Below are positions 8,239-15,868 of a stretch of 64,000 nt of DNA, in pieces. The notes under the pieces are model-generated. The model was not told the origin of the DNA. It was given only the letters and a program-made list of their open reading frames with translations, and did not search any database. The stretch covers positions 372,001 to 436,000 of the forward strand of contig NZ_JBOUVX010000002.1 of assembly GCF_050789285.1 (NCBI RefSeq), written 5' to 3'. This stretch comes from CAVPWP01 sp050789285. GTDB lineage: Bacteria > Pseudomonadota > Alphaproteobacteria > Rhodobacterales > Rhodobacteraceae. Position 1 is the stretch's first letter, and the number at the start of each line of letters is the position of its first letter. A program made the position numbers and the translations under genes.

Positions 8239-8268
8239 GGGCCGCCCTTCCGGGCGGCCCTTTGCTTT
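8239..8268 (+). terminator. Intrinsic terminator after cycA
   Basis: Perfect 9-bp stem GGGCCGCCC / GGGCGGCCC with a TTCC loop (8239-8260), then TTTGCTTT. It lies 22 bases after the cycA stop and 25 bases before the end of the convergent bchO, so it probably ends the cycA message and may also slow transcription from the other side. Confidence 0.88.
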
Positions 8269-8292
8269 GTGCCTGCCGCATCCGCGTGTTCG

Positions 8293-9183
8293 TCAGGGGG
8301 TGGCAGATCGTTTCGGCACGGACATGAGACCAAGCGCGCGGGCGAAGGCTTCGATGCGTTCCGCCACCAGGTCGGGCGCTTCCTCGTGCATCAGGTGACC
8401 CAGCCCCGGCAGCAGGGCGACCTCGGCCTGCGGCAGCCTTGCCCCGGCCTTCGTCGAGATCTCGGGCGGCACGGTTCCGTCGTTCGCGCCTGCCAGAAGC
8501 AGAACCGGACACTCGATCGTTTCAAGCTGCGCAAGCAGGCTGTCGATGTTCCACTGGGCCATCATCGCGATCGTGCCGGCCACATGATCCCGATCGGCCG
8601 CGAGGCGGCGGTACAGCGTCAGCGTCCTGTCGTCGAAGCGTGACCCCGTGGTCGCCAGCAGTTCGCGCACGCGGGCTTCGGTGTTGGGAATGCGGGTCAG
8701 GATCGAGGCGGCGAACGGGTTGAGCGCCAGGGCCTTGGCCATGAGCGGAAAAAGCCACCCTGCGACGCCGTCGAACTTTCCCAGCGCGGCGTTCAGCCCT
8801 ACCACCCCGCGCGGACGCAGGCGCCGCGCCAGCTCGAGCGCAAGGACCGCTCCGGCGGAATGCCCCACGATCAGATCGACCCGCCAGCCTTCGCTGGCCG
8901 CCAGCGCGGCAAGATCTTCGGCCATCTTCGGAAGCGACAGGCGGTGCCGCGCGCCGCATCGGCTGAAGCCCTGACCGGGAAGGTCGGGGGCGATGACGTG
9001 GAACGTCCCGCCAAGGCGGGGAAGAAGATCGCGCCAGCTTTGCGTCGCACCGCCCGCCCCGTGCAGCAGAAGAACCGTCGGACCTTCGCCAGTGTCCTGC
9101 AGGTGCCAGCGATGGGCGCGGGCCGTCACGAAGCGCGAATGTTCGCGGTTCGGCCAGTCCGCCCCGTCGCGCGCCCAGTCCAT
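8293..9183 (-). CDS. bchO: BchO, magnesium chelatase-associated alpha/beta hydrolase
   Basis: 296 residues from the ATG at 9183. Alpha/beta hydrolase fold: oxyanion region LLLHGAGGATQSW, nucleophile elbow GHSAGA, late acid in AGANDGTVP and a catalytic His in GLGHLMHEE. BchO is always found with bchD and bchI and is taken to assist Mg-chelatase, though its reaction is unproven. It starts 4 bp after the bchD stop, last gene of the crtA-bchI-bchD-bchO operon. In-frame sequence upstream of 9183 lies inside bchD and is not part of it. Confidence 0.94.
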   Translation of the reverse strand: MDWARDGADWPNREHSRFVTARAHRWHLQDTGEGPTVLLLHGAGGATQSWRDLLPRLGGTFHVIAPDLPGQGFSRCGARHRLSLPKMAEDLAALAASEGWRVDLIVGHSAGAVLALELARRLRPRGVVGLNAALGKFDGVAGWLFPLMAKALALNPFAASILTRIPNTEARVRELLATTGSRFDDRTLTLYRRLAADRDHVAGTIAMMAQWNIDSLLAQLETIECPVLLLAGANDGTVPPEISTKAGARLPQAEVALLPGLGHLMHEEAPDLVAERIEAFARALGLMSVPKRSATP

Positions 9184-9187
9184 GGTC

Positions 9188-10885
9188 CTAGCCGTCAAGC
9201 GCGGACGAGACCGCCTTAGACAGGCGCTCGGCGCTGGCCCGCGGCAGGGCGAGGTAGGTGCCGCCCAGCGTCCCGGACAGGGCGCGAAGCGCCTCTTGCG
9301 GGCGATTTGCGGTGTCGACCACAAGGGACGACATGCCCAGGCCCCTGATCGACCGGGCCACGGCTTCGGCGTCCTCGCCCGCCTGCGCGCGGTCCGCCCT
9401 TCCATCAAGCGCGACGTTTCCGCGGCCATCGGTCAGAAGGACCAGCGATGGCGTCAAGCCATGACGCCTTGCGTGGATCGCGGTTTCCTGTGCCGCGCGC
9501 AGTCCGGCGGCCAGGGGGGTGCCGCCGCCGCCGGGCAGGGCGGTCAGCCGCCGCTTTGTCTGGACAAGCGACCGCGTAGGCGGCAGCAGCAATTCGGCCG
9601 CCGCGCCGCGAAAGGCCACGAGCGCGACGTGGTCGCGCCGGGCATAGGCCTCGGCCAGAAGAAGTTCGACCGCACCCTTGGCCTCGGCCAGACGCGCCAT
9701 CGCCGACGACCCCGAGGCGTCGACCGCAAAGATCAGAAGGCGATCCGACCGGTCCTCGAACCGGCGCAGGCGGATGTCCGCGGGGCGGATGTGCAGCAGA
9801 TGCCCATGCGGGGACGCGGCCCGGCGCATGGGTTGCCAGGGGGCCGCGGCCCGCAGCGTTGCGACGATGTCGATGCGCGATCGGCCATCGGGGTGGCCGG
9901 GACGCGACGGCAGGGGGCGCCCGCGCCGGTTGCCGCGCTTGCGGCTGCCCGACCCGGACCCCGTGCCGCCGCGCACCCGCGCGCGGTTCCCGGCCAGTTG
10001 CGCCAGAAGATCGGGCGGCAGTGCGACGCGCACGGCGTCGAGAAGAATGTCGTCAGGCAGGGCAGGATCGCGCGACCTGTCGCTGTCGTCATGGCTGTCG
10101 TCGGGCGTGTCCGGGTCCGCCTGATCGGCTTCGGGTGCGACTTCGGCCTCGTCCCGGTCGGGGAACGCAAGGGCACGATGGGCGAAGACGAGGTCCGCTG
10201 CCTGCGCGAGGTCGTCGCGCGACGGCGCCGCGCGGCCGTTCAACGCCGCAAGCGCGCGCGCAACCCTGACGGCAAAGAGCGGGGCGCGCAGGCTTCCGAT
10301 GCCGAGGGTCGCAGCAAGGATCACCAGTTCATCGGCATTTTCCGCCGAAACAGTGACTGACCGTAGCCGATCCCGAGCGGACGTGATGTCGGCATCCGTC
10401 CAGCGCCGCGACGCGTCGATGACGGCAACCGGAAGGTCATCGAGGCAGACGAACAGGCCCAGCCGCTCTTGCAGGGCCGTGGGCAGCATCTCGTCGGCCT
10501 CGGCCCCTTCGTCAAGCGCGACAAGCGCGCACCTGCGGTCGTCAAGCGCCTGTCCAAGCCGCGCGGGCAGGCCCGAAGGGCTGCGCTCGGCCATCGCAAG
10601 GACAAGGACCGCGGGCGTGGCCAAAAGCCCGCGCTCGTGGACGACGCGACCCGCCGCAAGCGTCGCCGACAGATCGACGCCGCCGAATAGCTGACTGTCG
10701 GAAACCATGGGCTGGATGCGGCGGCGGGGCAGGGGAAGGGCGTCGAGGCGGTCAAGCAACGCTTCGCGCACCGGACCGGACCGCGCGCGCAGCCATAGTC
10801 CGCCCAGCGCGAGGGGGTCGACCGCCAGCACAGCAACCGCAGTGCAGGCCCGGTCCCATGCGGCAGAGGCGGACGCGCCGGTCAT
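9188..10885 (-). CDS. bchD: Magnesium chelatase subunit D
   Basis: 565 residues, ATG at 10885 overlapping the bchI stop by 4 bp. Order: an N-terminal AAA+-like domain without a usable Walker A (normal for BchD); an acidic, Asp/Pro-rich linker near residues 235-270; then a C-terminal von Willebrand A domain whose metal site is DASGSS. BchD forms a double hexamer with BchI and works with BchH to insert Mg2+ into protoporphyrin IX at the cost of ATP. BchH itself is not in the window. Confidence 0.96.
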   Translation of the reverse strand: MTGASASAAWDRACTAVAVLAVDPLALGGLWLRARSGPVREALLDRLDALPLPRRRIQPMVSDSQLFGGVDLSATLAAGRVVHERGLLATPAVLVLAMAERSPSGLPARLGQALDDRRCALVALDEGAEADEMLPTALQERLGLFVCLDDLPVAVIDASRRWTDADITSARDRLRSVTVSAENADELVILAATLGIGSLRAPLFAVRVARALAALNGRAAPSRDDLAQAADLVFAHRALAFPDRDEAEVAPEADQADPDTPDDSHDDSDRSRDPALPDDILLDAVRVALPPDLLAQLAGNRARVRGGTGSGSGSRKRGNRRGRPLPSRPGHPDGRSRIDIVATLRAAAPWQPMRRAASPHGHLLHIRPADIRLRRFEDRSDRLLIFAVDASGSSAMARLAEAKGAVELLLAEAYARRDHVALVAFRGAAAELLLPPTRSLVQTKRRLTALPGGGGTPLAAGLRAAQETAIHARRHGLTPSLVLLTDGRGNVALDGRADRAQAGEDAEAVARSIRGLGMSSLVVDTANRPQEALRALSGTLGGTYLALPRASAERLSKAVSSALDG

Positions 10886-11907
10886 TCCGCGGCGGTCTGG
10901 AACTGGCCGAACATCTCGTCGACCACGCGCGCCACACGGGTGGTCGACCCCGCCTCGTCCAGTGGATCGCGCCGCAGGCGGTGACGCAGCGCCGGGGGGG
11001 CCACGCGGCGCAGGTGCGCGCGCGAGATCGCCGCGTCGCCGTCGAAGGCCGCAAGCGCCCGCGCCGCCTTCAGCAGTGTCAATTCGCCGCGAAGCCCGTC
11101 GGAGCCCAGCGTCACGCACAACTCGGCGCAGTCGCGCAGGGCCGCCTCGGGCGTATCCACCCGGGCGAGGCGGTCGCGCGCGGCAAGGATGCGCTTGCGC
11201 AGCTTCGTGTCGGCTGCGCGCCAGCGTTTCAGGAAGCCGTCGGTGTCGTCCTCATAGGCATTGCGGCGGCGGATGACCTCGATCCGGTCGTCGATGTCGG
11301 TGGGCGACGACACCTCGACCGACAGTCCGAAGCGGTCCAGAAGCTGCGGCCGAAGCTCGCCCTCTTCGGGGTTGCCCGAGCCCACCAGAACGAAGCGTGC
11401 CGGATGGCGGATTGACAGGCCTTCGCGTTCGACCACGTTCTCGCCCGATTGCGCGACGTCGAGCAGAAGGTCGACGATATGATCCTCAAGCAGGTTCACC
11501 TCGTCGATGTAGAGATATCCGCGGTTCGCCCGCGCAAGCAGCCCAGGCTCGAACGCCTTCTCGCCCCGTGTCAGCGCGCGTTCGATATCGAGCGCGCCGA
11601 CCACCCGATCCTCGGTCGCCCCGAGCGGCAGGTCGACCACCGGCGTCGGTCGCTTCACGATCCGTTGTGAGCCTATTTCGGCCCACTCCGGGCATTGCCC
11701 GAGGCTGGCCGAGTTCACCGGGCAGCCTTCGACCTGTTCGATCTGCGGCAAAAGTGCCGCCAGCGCGCGCACGGCGGTCGACTTGCCGGTGCCCCGGTCG
11801 CCGAAGACAAGGACGCCGCCGATCCTTGGATCGATCGCGGTCAGAACCATGGCCAGCTTCATCTCGTCTTGGCCCACGATGGCCGAGAAGGGGAAGGGTT
11901 GGGTCAT
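10882..11907 (-). CDS. bchI: Magnesium chelatase ATPase subunit I
   Basis: 341 residues. Walker A is GDRGTGKS (residues 36-43) and Walker B is LYIDEVNLL (D135, E136), followed by sensor 1 in VGSGNPEEG. BchI is the AAA+ motor that drives Mg2+ insertion into protoporphyrin IX with BchD and BchH. Its start overlaps the crtA stop (ATGA) and its stop overlaps the bchD start. Carotenoid oxidation and Mg-chelatase thus share one message, read away from crtI. Confidence 0.97.
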   Translation of the reverse strand: MTQPFPFSAIVGQDEMKLAMVLTAIDPRIGGVLVFGDRGTGKSTAVRALAALLPQIEQVEGCPVNSASLGQCPEWAEIGSQRIVKRPTPVVDLPLGATEDRVVGALDIERALTRGEKAFEPGLLARANRGYLYIDEVNLLEDHIVDLLLDVAQSGENVVEREGLSIRHPARFVLVGSGNPEEGELRPQLLDRFGLSVEVSSPTDIDDRIEVIRRRNAYEDDTDGFLKRWRAADTKLRKRILAARDRLARVDTPEAALRDCAELCVTLGSDGLRGELTLLKAARALAAFDGDAAISRAHLRRVAPPALRHRLRRDPLDEAGSTTRVARVVDEMFGQFQTAAE

Positions 11908-12647
11908 GCGGCCTGCCTTTCAAGCTGGGCAAGCGGGGGGCGTCCCTCCCACGTGCCGGTGTCGCCGAGGATGCGGAATCGGGCGTAAAGCTCTTCGCGG
12001 AACCATCCGCCCTCGCGGACGGCGCGGACGGCCCGAAGATGGGCGCCGTCGCGATGGGCGAAGCGTGCCATGGAGGTCACGTCAGGCCAGATCGAGAAGG
12101 TGACCTGCTGCAGCCACGGCACCTCGCCGATGCCGATCTTGAAGATCACGTCGGGGTCGGCGCCGATCATCCGTGACACGTCGGGCGAATGCCCCCAGAA
12201 GCGTGGTGCGATACGCGGCCTCAGCGTTGCGCGGGTCAGCACGGCCAGAGGGCCGTCGCCGGGCGGCCCGGTCACGTCGAAAGGCTCGACGCCCGACCAC
12301 CGCCCCCGCGCCGAAGACGCGGTCAGGAACACGGTCCAGACTTCGGCGGCATGGTCGCGCCAGCGGCGATAAACCGGGGCTTCGTCCACCATGGCCCGCG
12401 CGGTCGTCTCGTCCGGCCAGGTGGCGAGAATCGCCCAGACGGATGTGTTGGGTATCGGCGTGAAGCCTTCGCCCACGCCCGATCCGCAAAGCTTCCAGAA
12501 CCCGACCTCGGGCATCGCCCGAAACGAAAGCCGGGCCGCGCCCATCTGTCCGAAGGCCCAGAGCCGGGCCTGCGGCGAGGCAAAGCGATGCAGGCTGAGC
12601 GTCACGGTCTGAATCGGTCGGTTCCCCTTGTTCTGTAAACTGAACAT
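11904..12647 (-). CDS. crtA: Spheroidene monooxygenase CrtA
   Basis: Converts spheroidene to spheroidenone with O2, giving the red colour of aerated Rhodobacter cells. The sequence shows TLSLHRF, ARLWAFGQMGAARL, GFWKLCGSG and WPDETTARAM. The longest plausible form starts at the ATG at 12647 (247 residues), but a TGT-N12-ACA operator (12634-12651) lies across that codon and there is no good ribosome site. A GTG at 12605 gives a shorter protein that begins just before the conserved TLSLHRF. AAGGGG at 12624-12629 lies 18 bases before that GTG, or 9 bases before an ATT at 12614. Identity is sure; the 5' end is not. Confidence 0.9.
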   Translation of the reverse strand: MFSLQNKGNRPIQTVTLSLHRFASPQARLWAFGQMGAARLSFRAMPEVGFWKLCGSGVGEGFTPIPNTSVWAILATWPDETTARAMVDEAPVYRRWRDHAAEVWTVFLTASSARGRWSGVEPFDVTGPPGDGPLAVLTRATLRPRIAPRFWGHSPDVSRMIGADPDVIFKIGIGEVPWLQQVTFSIWPDVTSMARFAHRDGAHLRAVRAVREGGWFREELYARFRILGDTGTWEGRPPLAQLERQAA

Positions 12648-12651
12648 GACA
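12634..12651. promoter_or_regulatory. PpsR/CrtJ operator, crtA side
   Basis: TGTAAACTGAACATGACA fits the TGT-N12-ACA consensus of the redox-sensing repressor PpsR (CrtJ). It covers the most upstream crtA start candidate, which suggests the crtA promoter lies here and translation begins further in. A second site lies 77 bp away, centre to centre, on the crtI side. Confidence 0.75.
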
Positions 12652-12709
12652 GAGTGCGTCGAAAAACAAAAGAGACAAAGCCTTGCGACACCTCGACGCA
12701 AATCGATGA

Positions 12710-12738
12710 TTGTAAATCTGGCTAGACAGTCCTATCCT
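12710..12738 (+). promoter_or_regulatory. Predicted sigma-70 promoter of crtI-crtB-tspO
   Basis: -35 TTGTAA (12710-12715), 17-base spacer, -10 TATCCT (12733-12738), about 40 bases before the crtI ATG. A PpsR site overlaps the -35 and half of the spacer, as known for aerobically repressed photosynthesis promoters. No transcription start data; sequence match only. Confidence 0.5.
12711..12728. promoter_or_regulatory. PpsR/CrtJ operator, crtI side
   Basis: TGT at 12711-12713 and ACA at 12726-12728, 12 bases between, matching the PpsR consensus. It overlaps the -35 of the predicted crtI promoter. Together with the site at 12634 it could allow repression of both divergent genes, perhaps through looping. 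Confidence 0.78.
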
Positions 12739-12777
12739 TGGAAGGAAGGTACGGTGGACACCGAAAGGGAACGGGCC

Positions 12778-14307
12778 ATGGATCACGTCGCCTCGCGCGC
12801 CATCGTCATCGGGGCCGGTCTGGGCGGTCTCGCCGCGGCGATGCGTCTGGGCGCCAAGGGCTATGCCGTGACCCTTCTGGACCGGCTCGATACCGTGGGC
12901 GGGCGCGGCTCGTCGATCGCGGTCGATGGGCACCGCTTCGACCTTGGGCCGACCATCGTCACCGTGCCGCAGGTCTTCCGCACCCTTTGGGCCGCCTGCG
13001 GCCGCGATTTCGACGCCGACGTCGATCTGCGCCCGCTCGATCCGTTCTACGAGATCCGCTGGCCCGACGGGTCGCACTTCACCGCGCGCGGCGACACCGA
13101 CGCCATGGTCGAAGAAGTCCGGCGCCTTTCCCCTGGCGACGTCGACGGCTACCTTCGGTTTCTCGACGACAGCCGCCGCCGCTATGTCGTGGGCTTCGAG
13201 GGCATGGTGGCCGAACCGATGCACCGGCTTTGGGACACCGTGAAGGTGCTGCCCGAGTTCGCGGTGCTGCGCGCCGACCGTTCGATCCTGGGTCTGGCGC
13301 GGGCGCGGGTGAAGGACGAGAGGCTGCGCATGGCGCTGTCGTTCCACCCGCTCTTCATCGGGGGCGACCCCATGCACGTCACGTCGATGTATGCCCTTGT
13401 CAGCCACCTGGAAAAGGAATTCGGCGTGCACTATGCGATCGGCGGCGTGCAGGCCATCGCCGACGCCATGGCGCGCGTCGTCACGGGGCAGGGCGGCCAC
13501 CTTCGGCTGGAGTCCGAGGTCGACGAGATCCTTTTGACCGGCGGAAGGGCAAGGGGCGTTCGCCTGACGGACGGCAAGGTGATCGAAGCCGACATCGTCG
13601 TGTCGAACGCGGACGCCGGCCATACCTATTCCCGGCTCTTGCGCAATGCCGGGAAACGCCGCTGGACCGACCCGAAGCTTGACGCGCGCCGCTGGTCGAT
13701 GGGCCTGTTCGTCTGGTACTTCGGCACACGCGGGACCCGCGACCTCTGGTCGGACGTCGGTCATCACACCATCCTGTCGGGCCCGCGCTACGAAGGGTTG
13801 CTGCGCGACATCTTCATCAAGGGCAAGCTTGCCGACGACATGAGCCTCTATCTGCACCGCCCCTCGGTGACGGATCCCACGGTCGCACCCGACGGCGGGG
13901 ATACGTTTTATGCCCTGTCGCCGGTGCCCCATCTCGGGCACGGCGACCCGGTCGACTGGTCGGCCATGCGCGACCGCTACCGCGCCAAGGTGGCCGATGT
14001 TCTCGACCAGGCGATGCCGGGGTTCCAGGATCATCTGTCGGCCGAACTGATCTTCACCCCCGAGGATTTCCGCGACCGCTACCTGTCGCCCCACGGCTGC
14101 GGCTTCTCGATCGAGCCGCGCATCCTTCAATCGGCATGGTTCCGACCCCACAACGTCAGCGAAGAGGCGAAGGGCCTCTACCTTGTCGGCGCGGGCACCC
14201 ATCCGGGCGCCGGCTTGCCGGGCGTCGTCTCCTCGGCCGAGGTTCTGGCGAAACTGGTTCCCGACGCGCCGCGCGTCGCGATCCCCGAACGACTGGCGGC
14301 CGAATGA
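12778..14307 (+). CDS. crtI: Phytoene desaturase CrtI
   Basis: 509 residues from the ATG at 12778, preceded by AAAGGGAACGGG. The FAD-binding motif is VIGAGLGGLAAAMRLGAKG (from residue 10), followed by GGRGSSI; the C-terminal CrtI signature is LVGAGTHPGAGLPGVVSSA. It introduces three (to neurosporene) or four (to lycopene) double bonds into phytoene at the membrane. With crtC, crtD, crtF and crtA nearby, the neurosporene-spheroidene route is expected. The longer reading frame upstream runs through the PpsR site and is not coding. The stop overlaps the crtB start. Confidence 0.97.
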   Translation: MDHVASRAIVIGAGLGGLAAAMRLGAKGYAVTLLDRLDTVGGRGSSIAVDGHRFDLGPTIVTVPQVFRTLWAACGRDFDADVDLRPLDPFYEIRWPDGSHFTARGDTDAMVEEVRRLSPGDVDGYLRFLDDSRRRYVVGFEGMVAEPMHRLWDTVKVLPEFAVLRADRSILGLARARVKDERLRMALSFHPLFIGGDPMHVTSMYALVSHLEKEFGVHYAIGGVQAIADAMARVVTGQGGHLRLESEVDEILLTGGRARGVRLTDGKVIEADIVVSNADAGHTYSRLLRNAGKRRWTDPKLDARRWSMGLFVWYFGTRGTRDLWSDVGHHTILSGPRYEGLLRDIFIKGKLADDMSLYLHRPSVTDPTVAPDGGDTFYALSPVPHLGHGDPVDWSAMRDRYRAKVADVLDQAMPGFQDHLSAELIFTPEDFRDRYLSPHGCGFSIEPRILQSAWFRPHNVSEEAKGLYLVGAGTHPGAGLPGVVSSAEVLAKLVPDAPRVAIPERLAAE

Positions 14308-15332
14308 TCCATCCCCGCGACCTTGCCCATTGCCGCACCTCGATCCGCCACGGATCGCTGTCCTTCTACGCGGCGTCGAGGCTGCTGCCCGCGTCGGTGC
14401 GCGACCCGGCGCTGGCGCTTTATGCCTTCTGCCGACTGGCCGACGACGCCGTCGACCTGCACGAGGAAAAGACGGCCGCCGTCTTCCGCCTGCGCGATCG
14501 GCTGGACGCGATCTATGCCGGCCGTCCCAAGGACGCCCCCGAAGACCGGGCCTTCGCGTCCGTCATCGAGGAATTCGACATGCCCTTCGCCCTGCCCGAA
14601 GGCCTTCTGGAAGGGCTGGCCTGGGATGCGATGGGCCGGCGCTACGACACGCTCTCGGGCGTCTTCGACTATTCCGCGCGCGTCGCCGCCGCGGTCGGCG
14701 CCATGATGTGCGTGCTCATGCGCGTGCGCGACGCCGATGCCCTGGCGCGCGCCTGCGACCTTGGCGTTGCCATGCAGCTGACCAACATCGCCCGCGACGT
14801 GGGCGAGGATGCGCGCGCACGGCGCCTCTACCTGCCGCTGGACTGGTTCGCCGAAGCCGGGGTCGACCCCGAGGCCTTCCTTGCCGACCCCCTGCCCGAC
14901 GATCGCATCCGCGCGATGACGCGCCGCCTCCTGTTCGAGGCGCGCAAGCTCTACGACCGGTCCGAGGCGGGCATCCCCGAACTGCCTCTCGCGGCCCGGC
15001 CCGGCATCTATGCCGCGCGCCATGTCTATGCCGGCATCGGCGGCGCGATCGCGCGCAACGGCTTCGATTCCGTCTCGTGGCGGGGGCGCACGAACCGGGC
15101 GCAGAAGGCCGGATGGCTGGGTCTGTCGCTTCTGCGCGCGGGCGCGACGACGCTTTTGCCGCGCTCGGCGGTGCTCTATGCCCGGCCCTTGTCAGAGACC
15201 GCCTTTCTCGTCGACGCCGCAGCCCGCACCGCGCCGCGGGCGCTGGGCTGGGGCGATGGGCGCGCCGGGACTCTCCTTGCCGTTTTCGCCGAGCTCGAGG
15301 CGCGCGATCGCGGGGGGATGGAAGGGGCCTGA
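14304..15332 (+). CDS. crtB: Phytoene synthase CrtB
   Basis: 342 residues. It joins two geranylgeranyl diphosphates to phytoene. Squalene/phytoene synthase signatures are visible: FYAASRLLP, the first aspartate-rich motif in YAFCRLADDAVD, and the second in LTNIARDVGEDARARRLYLP. The ATG at 14304 overlaps the crtI stop by 4 bp (ATGA), giving coupled translation of the two enzymes that act in sequence. Confidence 0.97.
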   Translation: MIHPRDLAHCRTSIRHGSLSFYAASRLLPASVRDPALALYAFCRLADDAVDLHEEKTAAVFRLRDRLDAIYAGRPKDAPEDRAFASVIEEFDMPFALPEGLLEGLAWDAMGRRYDTLSGVFDYSARVAAAVGAMMCVLMRVRDADALARACDLGVAMQLTNIARDVGEDARARRLYLPLDWFAEAGVDPEAFLADPLPDDRIRAMTRRLLFEARKLYDRSEAGIPELPLAARPGIYAARHVYAGIGGAIARNGFDSVSWRGRTNRAQKAGWLGLSLLRAGATTLLPRSAVLYARPLSETAFLVDAAARTAPRALGWGDGRAGTLLAVFAELEARDRGGMEGA

Positions 15333-15352
15333 GTCCGCCCTATCTTGACGGT

Positions 15353-15826
15353 ATGGACTGGATCCTCTTCCTCATCTTCCTTGCCACCTGCCTTGCAGCG
15401 GGGTCGACCGGCGCGCTGTTCCAGCCCGGCGACTGGTACCGGTCCCTTGAAAAGCCGCGCTGGACCCCGCCCGATTGGGTCTTTCCGGTCGCCTGGTTCA
15501 CGCTTTATCTCTGCATTGCCGGCGCCGCCGCCCGCGCGGCGCCCGTCGAAGGCAGCGCCTATGCGATGGCGACCTTCGCGCTTCAGATCGCGCTCAACAC
15601 GCTCTGGACGCCGGTCTTCTTCGGACTGCGCAAGATGGGCGGCGGAATGCTGGTGATCGTTGCGCTCTGGATCTCGGTCGCCGTGACCATGGCCCTCTTC
15701 TTCCAGCTCGATACCCTCGCGGGCCTTCTCTTCGTGCCCTATCTCGGCTGGGTCTCGATCGCGGCCGCGCTCAACTACGCTGTCTGGCGCCGGAACGATC
15801 CTGCCCCGGTTGCATCTTCTGGCTGA
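15353..15826 (+). CDS. tspO: TspO/MBR family membrane protein (CrtK)
   Basis: 157 residues with five membrane helices. TspO signatures are W(T/S)PPDWVFPVAWF in the first loop-helix 2 region, AAALNYAVWRRN at the end, and the helix 4 WISVAVTMALFF. The protein sits in the outer membrane of R. sphaeroides, binds tetrapyrroles and lowers photosynthesis gene expression in oxygen. Third gene of crtI-crtB-tspO, 20 bp after crtB. The ribosome site is weak (CTTGACGG). The last codons (ASSG, stop) lie inside an inverted repeat element, so the tail may be non-native. Confidence 0.93.
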   Translation: MDWILFLIFLATCLAAGSTGALFQPGDWYRSLEKPRWTPPDWVFPVAWFTLYLCIAGAAARAAPVEGSAYAMATFALQIALNTLWTPVFFGLRKMGGGMLVIVALWISVAVTMALFFQLDTLAGLLFVPYLGWVSIAAALNYAVWRRNDPAPVASSG

Positions 15827-15863
15827 AAATACCTTCGGGGGCGTGGGGGCAGACAGCCCCCAC
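15815..15863 (-). repeat. Intergenic repeat element, copy 2 (inverted)
   Basis: Read on the minus strand: a hairpin with stem GTGGGGGC / GCCCCCAC (15843-15863, loop containing the CTGTC of copy 3), then CGCCCCCGAAGGTATTTT and CAGCCAGAAGA. It shares the hairpin-loop sequence GGGGGCTGTCTGCCCCC with the copy near 40148 and the GGTATTT...CCAGAAGA core with all copies. It covers the tspO stop and ends 6 bases before the end of the convergent crtC. The hairpin may also terminate both genes. Confidence 0.72.
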
Positions 15864-15868
15864 CGGCC

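Noticed and set aside
4355..8333. Very long minus-strand frames opposite acsF, puhE, hemA and cycA (over 600 codons each)
   Set aside because: They mirror real genes in high-GC DNA, are rich in Arg, His and Gly, contain no family motif and have no ribosome site.
12082..14202. 706-codon minus-strand frame opposite crtI
   Set aside because: It is a shadow of crtI and crtA and crosses the PpsR-controlled promoter region.
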